NCBI RefSeq assembly: GCF_964355755.1
Contig: NC_092671.1
Coordinates: forward strand, 11,793,001-11,857,000
Length of the DNA stretch: 64,000 nucleotides
Direction: 5' to 3'
From: Antedon mediterranea
Lineage: Eukaryota > Echinodermata > Crinoidea > Comatulida > Antedonidae
A program made the translations under genes and the position numbers. Below the pieces are notes generated by a model. The model saw nothing but the letters and a program-made list of their open reading frames with translations. It had not been told where the DNA came from and did not search any database. Within the stretch, counting starts at the first letter, position 1; each line of letters opens with the position of its first letter. Shown one piece after another: positions 41,064 through 50,803 of this stretch.

Positions 41064-42658
41064 CTAGACATGTAACTCGTCACTTTGACGAGTTTGGTTA
41101 TCCGCCGCGCAAGTGGTGAAACATTAACATTAAGGGGATAGGTTGAGGACAAAAGGAAGTGTTCACGTTGGCATTATGACCTGAACTGAAGAATATGATA
41201 TGTTGTTATTGCTGAATTTTATTATTTAAATCCATATATAGTATACACAGTATAATCTGTATCCATATCACATACAGTGTAGAATAGGTGAAATTACGGG
41301 ACCCGCTATTTATTGCAATTTTTAACATGTTGACGGTTTTAAAATGAAACGCGAAGGTAGTAATTCCGAAAGCAAATTATCTCAGCAACAACGTATTAAC
41401 GTGTAGAAGAAATTTGAATACGTGAAATATTGATGCGCGCTCTTTTAAATGTAATGAATTATGACGCAAAAGATGAAAATACGACCTTTTTTATTTAACT
41501 GGCCATATGATGACGTCACAACATCCGATTGGCAACATTTTTACATAATTTCGTATCTACAATCCAATAGCTTCCAGAAAAAGTTTTATTCGTGATTATC
41601 ACATTTTATTCTTACGAGCTATAACAGATTAAAATTTACTGTAAAGATGAAATTACTGCCACACGTGATTTTAATTTTTAGGCATGATGACGTCAAAAAA
41701 ATTAAAATATTTTTAACTCATGCGAAAGATAGTTGATTGACCTAGACAATGTCAAAATCGGGGTGAAAATGGAAAACGGATAAGTGGAGATGCGCTCTAT
41801 TCAATGTGATGAGCTATGACGAAAGATACAAAAATCCTAAATTTTATATTCGCGTGGCCATACGATGTTGTCAAAATGTCCGGTTAGCCATATTAATACC
41901 TGATCCGATATCTACAACTCATCTACTTCCAGAATATCCCATCCACAAAAAGTTGACCTTCTAGTTTAGAAATTACGACTGTTTAAAAAAAGGCATATTT
42001 TAAACGAATTTTTTAACATTTTCATAAAAAACGCGCGCAAATTGTCCAATTCGACGTGCTCGTATGACGTATCTTTAAGTCGAAATTGTTTAAAATTTGG
42101 TAAAATTACTAGAAAAAGCTGGAAAAACATAAATCACGCGAAAAAAAATCGTTTTCCATGCTACGTGCGCACCGCACACGTAAAAATGTGCGCACGCGTG
42201 GGAATTTTTGACATGCTTAAAACGACATGAAACGCGTAGAAAGTTGATTATAAATTAATTTTGCGCATTTTGAAATTTTAAATGCGCGTGCGCGCGTAAC
42301 TTTGTGTAAAACACGCAATTTTTTTTCAACAGAAAGTTAGCGCATGATATAAATTAAACTTTTGCAAAGTTTCACTTTAAAATGTTATTTGGTTTTCGAC
42401 ATATGTTAAATACGAGAAAATCGTTAAATTGCGCGTACGTCACGTTGCGCAATTGTAAACATCATGAAAAGCTTCGCTTGACGACGTTACATAAATGTCA
42501 AAATGTTAACATAGGTAACAAAATGTTATGTTTTCAAGTTTTAGAGAAAAGCGTTACACAAAAATCATACAGAAAGAAAGAAGAAAAATAAAAAGTTGAT
42601 GTTGATGATTTCGTACAATCACAAGAGGTTATCCTGCAACTTCGTTGCGGATAACCAA
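41064..42658 (+). repeat. Array unit 28, 1595 bp, one cassette
   Basis: One TGACGTCA is lost (GATGTTGTCAAAATG near 41866). Ends with a GTTGATGTTGATGATTTCG cassette lead and hairpin. Confidence 0.9.
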
Positions 42659-44194
42659 CTAGACATGTAACTCGTCACTTTGACGAGTTTGGTTATCCGC
42701 CGCGCAAGTGGTGCAACATTAACATTAAGGGGATAGGTTGAGGACAAAAGGAAGTGTTCACGTTGGCGTTATGACCTGAACTGAAGAATATGATCTGTTG
42801 TTATTGCTGAATTTTATTATTTAAATTCATATATAGTATACACAGTATAATCTGTATCCATATCACATACAGTGTAGAATAGGTGAAATTACGGGACCCG
42901 CTATTTATTGCAATTTTTAACATGTTGACGGTTTTAAAATGAAACGCAAAGTTAGCAATTCCGAAAGGAAATTATCTCAGCAACAACGTATTAGCGTGTA
43001 GAAGAAATTTGAATACGTTAAATATTGATGCGCGCTCTTTTAAATGTAATGAATTATGACGCAACAGATGAAAATACGACCTTTTTTATTTAACTGGCCA
43101 TATGATGACGTCACAACATCCGATTGGCAACATTTTTACATAATTTCGTATCTGCAATCCAATAGCTTCCAGAAAAAATTGTAATCGTGATTATCACATT
43201 TTATTCTTACGAGCTATAACAGATTAAAATTTACTGTAAAGATGAAATTGATGCCATACGTGATTTAAATTTTTAGGCATGATGACGTCAAAAAAATTAA
43301 AATATTTTTAACTCATGCGAAAGATAGTTGATTGACCTAGACAATATCAAAATCGGGATGAAAATGGAAAACGGATAAGTGGAGATGCGCTCTATTCAAT
43401 GTGATGAGCTATGACGAAAGATACAAAAATCCTAAATTTTATATTCGCGTGGCCATACGATGACGTCACAATGTCCGGTTAGCCATATTAATACCTGATC
43501 CGATATCTAAAACTCATCTACTTCCAGAATATGTCATCCACAAAAATTTGACCGTCTAGTTTAGAAATTACGACTGTTTAAAAAAAGGCATATTTTAAAC
43601 GAATTTTTTAACCTTTTCATAAAAAACGCGCGCAAATTGTCCAATTGGACGTGCTCGTATGACGTATCTTTAAGTCGAAATTGTTTAAAATTTGGTAAAA
43701 TTACTAGAAAAAGCTGGAAAAACATAAATCACGCGAAAAAAATACGTTTTCAATGCTACGTGCGCACCGCACACATAAAAATGTGCGCACGCGTGGGAAT
43801 TTTTTACATGCTTAAAACGACATGAAACGCGTAGAAAGTTGATTAGAAATTAATTTTGCGCATTTTGAAATTTTAAATGCGCGTGCGCGCGTAACTTTGT
43901 GTAAAACACGCAATTTTTTTTCAACAGACAGTTAGCGCATGATATAAATTAAACTTTTGAAAAGTTTCACTTTAAAATGTTATTTGGTTTTCGACATATG
44001 TTAAATACGAGAAAATCGTTAAATCGCGCGTACGTCGCGTTGCGCAATTGCAAACATCATGAAAAGCTTCGCTTGACGACGTTACGTGAATGTCAAAATG
44101 TTAACATAGTTAACAAAATGTTATGTTTGCAAGTTTTAGAGAAAAGCGTTACACAAAAATCATACAGAAAGAAAGAAGATGACAAAAAAGATGA
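42659..44194 (+). repeat. Array unit 29, 1536 bp
   Basis: No cassette. Ends GATGACAAAAAAGATGA. Shares GAATGTCAAAATG and CGTCGCGTTGCGC with the units at 8706 and 47648. Confidence 0.9.
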
Positions 44195-45931
44195 CTAGAC
44201 ATGTAACTCGTCACTTTGACGAGTTTGGTTATCCGCCGCGCAAGTGGTGCAACATTAACATTAAGGGGATAGGTTGAGGACAAAAGGAAGTGTTCACGTT
44301 GGCATTATGACCTGAACTGAAGAATATGATATGTTGTTATTGCTGAATTTTATTATTTAAATTCATATATAGTATACACAGTATAATCTGTATCCATATC
44401 ACATACAGTGACATACAGTGTAGAATAGGTGAAATTACGGGACCCGCTATTTATTGCAATTTTTAACATGTTGACGGTTTTTAAATGAAACGCGAAGGTA
44501 GCAATTCCGAAAGGAAATTATCTCAGCAACAACGTATTAGCGTGTAGAAGAAATTTTAATACGTGAAATATTGATGAGCGCTCTTTTAAATGTAATGAAT
44601 TATGACGCAAAAGATGAAAATACGACCTTTTTTATTTAACTGGCCATATGATGACGTCACAACATCCGATTGGCAACATTTTTACATAATTTCGTATCTA
44701 CAATCCAATAGCTTCCAGAAAAAGTTTTAATCGTGATTATCACATTTTATTCTTACGAGCTATAACAGATTAAAATCTACTGTAAAGATGAAATTGATGC
44801 CACACGTGATTTAGATTTTTAGGCATGATGACGTCAAAAAAATTAAAATATTTTTAACTCATGCGAAAGATAGTTGATTGACCTACACAATATCAAAATC
44901 GGGGTGAAAGTGGAAAACGAATAAGTGGAGATGCGCTCTATTCAATGTGATGAGCTATGACGAAAGATACAAAAATCCTAAATTTTATATTCGCGTGGCC
45001 ATACGATGACGTCACAATGTCCGGTTAGCCATATTAATACCTGATCCGATACCTACAACTCATCTACTTACAGAATATGTCATCCACAAAAAGTTGACCG
45101 TCTAGTTTAGAAATTACGACTGTTTAAAAAAAGGCATATTTTAAACGAATTTTTTAACCTTTTCATTAAAAACGCGCGCAAATTGTCCAATTCGACGTGC
45201 TCGTATGACGTATCTTTAAGTCGAAATTGTTTAAAATTTGGTAAAATTATTAGAAAAGGCTGGAAAAACATAAATCACGCGAAAAAAATACGTTTTCAAT
45301 GCTACGTGCGCACCGCACACGTAAAAATGTGCGCACGCGTGGGAATTTTTGACATGCTTAAAACGACATGAAACGCGTAGAAAGTTGATTATAAATTAAT
45401 TTTGCGCATTTTGAATATTTAAATGCGCGTGCGCGCGTAACTTTGTGTAAAACACGCAATTTTTTTTCAACAGAAAGTTAGCGCATGAAATAAATTAAAC
45501 TTTTGCAAAGTTTCACTTTAAAATGTTATTTGGTTTTCGACATATGTTAAATACGAGAAAATCGTTAAATCGCGCGTACGTCACGTTGCGCAATTGTAAA
45601 CATCATGAAAAGCTTCGCTTGACGACGTTACATAAATGTCAAAATGTTAACATAGTTAACAAAATGTTATGTTTGCAAGTTTTAGAGAAAAGCGTTACAC
45701 AAAAATCATACAGAAAGAAAGAAGATTAAGAAAAAGATGTTGATGATTTCGTACAATCACAAGAGGTTATCCTGCAACTTCGTTGCGGATAACCAATGAT
45801 GATTTCGTACAATCACAAGAGGTTATCCTGCAACTTCGTTGCGGATAACCAATAAAAAGTTGATGATGATGATGATGATGATTTCGTACAATCACAAGAG
45901 GTTATCCTGCAACTTCGTTGCGGATAACCAA
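44195..45931 (+). repeat. Array unit 30, 1737 bp, three cassettes
   Basis: Three GATTTCGTAC cassettes at about 45736-45931, the last after a (GAT)n run. Confidence 0.9.
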
Positions 45932-47647
45932 CTAGACATGAAACTCGTCACTTTGACGAGTTAGTTATCCGCACGACAAACGCCACGAGCACGTCATGCG
46001 TTGGAATATTGCACACAGAAAAAGATTATGGCATTATGACCTGAAGAAGAATATGATTATGTTATTATTGCTGAATTCTGTTATTTTGTGTCATATAGTA
46101 TACACAGTATAATCTGTATACATCACATACAGTGTAGAATAGGTGAAATTACGGGACCCGCTATTTATTCCAATTTTTAACATGTTGACGGTTTCAAAAT
46201 GAAACCCGAAGGTAGCAATTTCGGAAGAAAATTATCTCAGCAACAACATATTAGCATGTAGAAGAAATTTGAATACGTGAAATATGGATGCGCGCTCTTT
46301 TAAATGTAATGAATTATAATGCAAAAGATGAAAATACGACTTTTTTTATTTAACTGGCCATATGATGACTTCACAACATCCGATTGGCAAAATGTTCACA
46401 TGATTTCGTATCTACAATTCAATAGCTTCCAGAAAACGTTTTAATCGTGATTATCATATTTCATTCTTACGAGCTATAACAGATTAAAATTTACTGTAAA
46501 GATAAAATTTATGCAACATGTAATTTAAATTTTTAGGCATGATGACGTCATAAAAATTAAAATATTTTTAACTCATGCGAAAGACAGTTGATTGACCTAG
46601 ACAATATCAAAATCGGGGTGAAAATGGAAAACGGATAAGTGTAGATGCGCTCTATTAAATGTGATGAGCTATGACGAAAGATACAAAAATCATAAATTTT
46701 GTATTCGCGTGGCCATACAGTGACGTCACAATGTCCGGTTAGCCATAATAATGCATGATCCGATATTTACAACTCATCAACTTCCAGAATATGCAATAAA
46801 AATAACTTTCACCGTTTGGTTTAGAAACTACGACTGTTTAAAAAAAGGTATAATTTTGACAAATTTTGACAAATTTTTGAACTTTTTCATCAAAAACGCA
46901 CATAAATTATCCAATTCGACGTGCCCGTATGACGTGATTTTAAGTCGAAAATGTTTGGAAATTGGTAAAATTACTAAAAAAGAGTGGAAAAACATAAATC
47001 ACGGAAAAAAAATTGTTTTCAACGCTACATGTGCACCGCACGCGTAAAAAAATGCGCACGCGTGGGAATTTTTGACATGCTCAAAATGACATGAAACGCG
47101 TAGAAAGTTGATTAGAAATTGATTTTTCTCAATTTTAAATTTTAAACGCGCATGCGCGCGTAACTTTGTGTGAAACATGCCATTTTTTTTCCACAGTCAG
47201 TTAGCGCAAGATATAAATTAAACTTTTGTTAAGTTTCAATTTAAATTGTTATATGGTTTTCGATCTATATTAAATACGCGAAATTCGTAAAAACGCGCGT
47301 AAGTCATGTTGCGCAACTCTGTCGTCATTCACAATAGGAGGTGCACTATTTCACGTGAATGCCCACATGTTGACAAAGTTATAAAATGTTATGTTAACAC
47401 GTTTTTGAGTTACGCGAGACACAAAATTGACAGAAAGAAAGAATAATACAGAAAAAAAAAAAGATGATTTCATACAGTTACAAGGAGTTATCCGCTGAAT
47501 GCGGATAACTAAAAAAGATGATTTCGTACAATCACAAGAGGTTATCCTGCAACTTCGTTGCGGATAACCAAAAATAAAAAGTTGATGATGATGATGATTT
47601 CGTACAATCACAAGAGGTTATCCTGCAACTTCGTTGCGGATAACCAA
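45932..47647 (+). repeat. Array unit 31, 1716 bp, AGTTATCC class, three mixed cassettes
   Basis: Starts TTAGTTATCCGCACGAC. The body-proximal cassette (GATTTCATACAGTTAC, about 47463-47510) has the matching AGTTATCCGC/GCGGATAACT stem. Two GATTTCGTAC cassettes with GGTTATCC stems follow, so the distal ends are of the other class. Confidence 0.9.
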
Positions 47648-49234
47648 CTAGACATGTAACTCGTCACTTTGACGAGTTTGGTTATCCGCCGCGCAAGTGG
47701 TGCAACATTAACATTAAGGGGATAGGTTGAGGACAAAAGGAAGTGTTCACGTTGGTATTATGACCTGAACTGAAGAATATGATATGTTGTTATTGCTGAA
47801 TTTTATTATTTAAATTCATATATAATATACACAGTATAATCTGTATCCATATCACATACAGTGTAGAATAGGTGAAATTACGGGACCCGCTATTTATTGC
47901 AATTTTTAACATGTTGACGGTTTTAAAATGAAACGCGAAGGTAGCAATTCCGAAAGGAAATTATCTCAGCAACAACGTATTAGCGTGTAGAAGAAATTTG
48001 AATACGTGAAATATTGATGCGCGCTCTTTTAAATGTAATGAATTATGACGCAAAAGATGAAAATACGACCTTTTTTATTTAACTGGCCATATGATGACGT
48101 CACAACATCCGATTGGCAAAATTTTTACATAATTTCGTATCTACAATCCAATAGCTTCCAGACAAAGTTTTAATCGTGATTATCACATTTTATTCTTACG
48201 AGCTATAACAGATTAAAATTTACTGTAAAGATGAAATTAATGCCACACGTGATTTAAATTTTTAGGCACGATGACGTCAAAAAAAATTAAAATATTTTTA
48301 ACTCATGCAAAAGATACTTGATTGACCTAGACAATATCAAAATCGGGGTGAAAATGGAAAACGGATAAGTGGAGATGCGCTCTATTCAATGTGATGAGCT
48401 ATGACGAAAGATACAAAAATCCTAAATTTTATATTCGCGTGGCCATACGATGACGTCATAATGTCCGGTTACCCATATTAATACCTGATCCGATATCTAC
48501 AACTCATCTACTTCCAGAATATGTCATCCACAAAAATTTGACCGTCTAGTTTAGAAATTACGACTGTTTAAAAAAAGGCATATTTTAAACGAATTTTTTA
48601 ACCTTTTCATAAAAAACGCGCGCAAATTGTCCAATTCGACGTGCTCGTATGACGTATCTTTAAGTCGAAATTGTTTAAAATTTGGTAAAATTACTAGAAA
48701 AGGCTGAAAAAACATAAATCACGCGAAAAAAATACGTTTTCAATGCTACGTGCGCACCGTACACGTAAAAATGTGCGCACGCGTGGGAATTTTTGACATG
48801 CTCAAAACGACATGAAACGCGTAGAAAGTTGATTAGAAATTAATTTTGCGCATTTTGAAATTTTAAATGCGCGTGCGCGCGTAACTTTGTGTAAAACACG
48901 CAATTTTTTTTCAACAGACAGTTAGCGCATGATATAAATTAAACTTTTGCAAAGTTTCATTTTAAAATGTTGTTTGGTTTTCGACATATGTTAAATACGA
49001 GAAAATCGTTAAATCGCGCGTACGTCGCGTTGCGCAATTGTAAACATCATGAAAAGCTTCGCTTGACGACGTTACGTGAATGTCAAAATGTTAACATAGT
49101 TAACAAAATGTTATGTTTGCAAGTTTTAGAGAAAAGCGTTACACAAAAATCATACAGAAAGAAAGAAGATGAAAAAAAAGATGATTTCGTACAATCACAA
49201 GAGGTTATCCTGCAACTTCGTTGCGGATAACCAA
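47648..49234 (+). repeat. Array unit 32, last unit, 1587 bp
   Basis: Near-duplicate of the unit at 8706, plus one GATTTCGTAC cassette. After GGATAACCAA at 49225-49234 the junction word CTAGA and the CGTCAC stem-loop are absent, so the array ends here. Confidence 0.9.
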
Positions 49235-49288
49235 TAAAGATTTCATACAATAACAATAGGTGATCATTTTATTCTAAATGATCACCTA
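49235..49288 (+). repeat. Edge cassette with an unrelated 13-bp stem
   Basis: TAAA, then GATTTCATACAATAACAA, the same linker design as the array cassettes. It is followed by a perfect 13-bp inverted repeat: TAGGTGATCATTT at 49257-49269, loop TATTCT, AAATGATCACCTA at 49276-49288. The stem shares no sequence with GGTTATCC/GGATAACC, so linker and hairpin layout are kept while the stem differs. Confidence 0.75.
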
Positions 49289-49348
49289 AAAAACGAGTAG
49301 GAGCAAAGGATAACCCTCTAAACCCGGAGGTTTGTATCCTGAGGGGTT

Positions 49349-49800
49349 ATGACAAGGTCAAGCAGAATGTCGCAATCAAACATCACACATAAATCTGCAA
49401 TTACAGACCATGCTACAAAGGAAAACCGTACACCTATAGGAAGCAAAAGTGTTAAAGAAACAGGGAAATATCAACAAGAGAAGATGGCAAGCAAAAAGTA
49501 ATTATAATTAGAAAAACTGAAAACAACATGAACAGAGATCAAGGAGGAAAGTGGCTGCCACACATACGATGATCTATTAGAAGTGAGACGGCCGACCGCG
49601 GCGGACCACTCTTGGACTCACCCGCACTCTGGGACTCACCCAGAGGTTTTCAAGTAACAACATATAGAGGGGGCGTGTCACAATAAAATCACGTGACTAT
49701 GCCATGATCGGTGTCGACAAACCAAAACTTGAGAAAGTGCGATGATAACGCGGGGATAACGCATGAAACGTTGGGTAAGTTTCAACGTAACCTTGTTCCT
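49349..49800 (+). pseudogene. Decayed 3' end of a Penelope-like (GIY-YIG type) retroelement
   Basis: A 50-codon open stretch from ATG at 49349 to TAA at 49499-49501 reads MTRSS...ITHKSAITDHATKEN. After two stops, MNRDQGG follows from 49528; one frame shift later comes HTYDDLLEVR, and near 49740-49800 DDNAGITHETLGKFQRN. The order SAITDH, then NRDxG, then HxYDxLL matches what I recall of C-terminal ends of Penelope-like reverse transcriptase proteins. It is interrupted by stops and a frameshift and lacks its body, so it is a fossil fragment. The remainder is inference, and the clade is uncertain. Confidence 0.45.
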
Positions 49801-50773
49801 TCACCATAGGCCTAAACGAAATTATTTTCAAACAATTTAATTTAGATATTAAAGCAACTACAAATTTACAGAATACAAACATTTACTTCTACCTAATCAC
49901 AAAGAAAGCTATATGTTCTTTATAGGCCTAAGAAACTAAGGATGAATTTTTATATAATTTTTCTTTTGCAGAATAAATTAGACCCACACAAAATGATCAG
50001 ACAAACACTTTTAATTGATGTAGGAGTTAACGCAAAAATGATAACCCCCGTTCACCTATGATCTAGTTCCCTATGATTCCGGTTTTTCTGCAGAACTACA
50101 CGTATAACTAATGTTAAGCTTTCTATCAATAGATAATTAACTAGTGCTATCTTAAACTTGAGAAAATACTTCTACCTAACTATATAAGAAACTAAGGATG
50201 AATTTTGATATGTTTTTTTTGTTTGTTTTTGCTCTCTTTTTTTTGCAGAATAATTTAGACCCAAATGATCAGACAAACGCTTTAATTGATGTAGGAGTTA
50301 ATGAGGTCGACTTGGTTTCCGGTTTATCTGCAGAGATCTCAACACAAATGGAGACATAAGTTTAACTAGACTAAACTAAATAAACCATTAACTAGGCCTA
50401 ACTTAAACTTCAGACCTAATTGTACATGAATGGAATTTTAATCTTTTTTTAATTTTTTTTTTTATAAATCAAAGGATGCACAGACGAAGAATAATTAATG
50501 CGAAATAATTGTTTAACTTTACACATTTTTTTTTCTTCTGTCGTAACACCCGATATGGAAAAAAATAAATAAATTGTTTAAAATGTTACGAGGTCATATT
50601 TTAACATAGGACTATTACAGTAACGTTAAGAAACCTAACAGTTATTTCAAAACTACATACGTGGTGTACCGCAAACTTTATATATCATTACAATTATGTA
50701 TGGTTATTTAAAGTTCATACTGATATAAAGTACTCATAAGTTCACATAAAACAGAATATGAAAAATCATTTAC

Positions 50774-50803
50774 CAGGACCTCCACCACCACCACCACCAC
50801 CAC
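50774..50803 (-). CDS. Exon 7: 30-nt polyglycine micro-exon
   Basis: Acceptor GTCTTTTAG, then (GGT)n, GGA, GGT, CCT plus one base, donor CCTG|GTAAAT. Phase 1-1 fits exon 6. It adds nine glycines and one proline. The GGT tract could simply be a microsatellite that happens to lie between splice-like words. Confidence 0.4.

Larger units (their letters stand above)
1..49234 (+). repeat. Macrosatellite array, 32 head-to-tail units of ~1.15-1.81 kb
   Basis: Thirty-one copies of the junction word CTAGACATG or CTAGATTTG, each followed by a CGTCAC...GACGAG stem-loop, divide this stretch into units all in one orientation. The window opens inside a unit, about 550 bases past its start, so the left end is not seen. 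Unit order: junction stem-loop; (G/A)GTTATCCGC; an AT-rich lead with ATATAGTATACACAGTATA; two sub-repeats of ~357 bp, each with a TGACGTCA palindrome near its end; a CpG-rich half with a GCGCGTGCGCGCGTAA tract; an AAAGAAAGAAG purine stretch; then zero to four hairpin cassettes. Most units look only a few percent diverged. Units starting 2653, 4178, 7040, 11761, 14898, 16051, 37940 and 45932 are more diverged. No gene was recognised inside. It could be classed as satellite DNA or as tandemly amplified non-autonomous transposons. Confidence 0.95.

Noticed and set aside
1-49234. CRISPR-like array or integron attC array
   Set aside because: The repeat unit is ~1.5 kb of eukaryotic AT-rich DNA, and the hairpin cassettes lack unique spacers and genes.
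49257-49288. Bacterial-type intrinsic terminator
   Set aside because: A 13-bp stem followed by A-rich, not T-rich, sequence in a eukaryotic context; its linker shows it belongs to the array cassettes.
50249-50359. Plus-strand terminal exon candidate (NNLDPNDQTNAL...) after a strong TTTTGCAG acceptor
   Set aside because: The frame is not kept in the two related copies (one is shifted by an insertion, one has an early stop), while the opposite strand of the third copy gives a phase-matched exon.
50604-50650. Possible terminal exon of the secreted-protein gene after exon 7 (minus strand, a few codons to a stop)
   Set aside because: The acceptor has a poor pyrimidine tract, the coding part would be only six codons, and no AATAAA follows on that strand.
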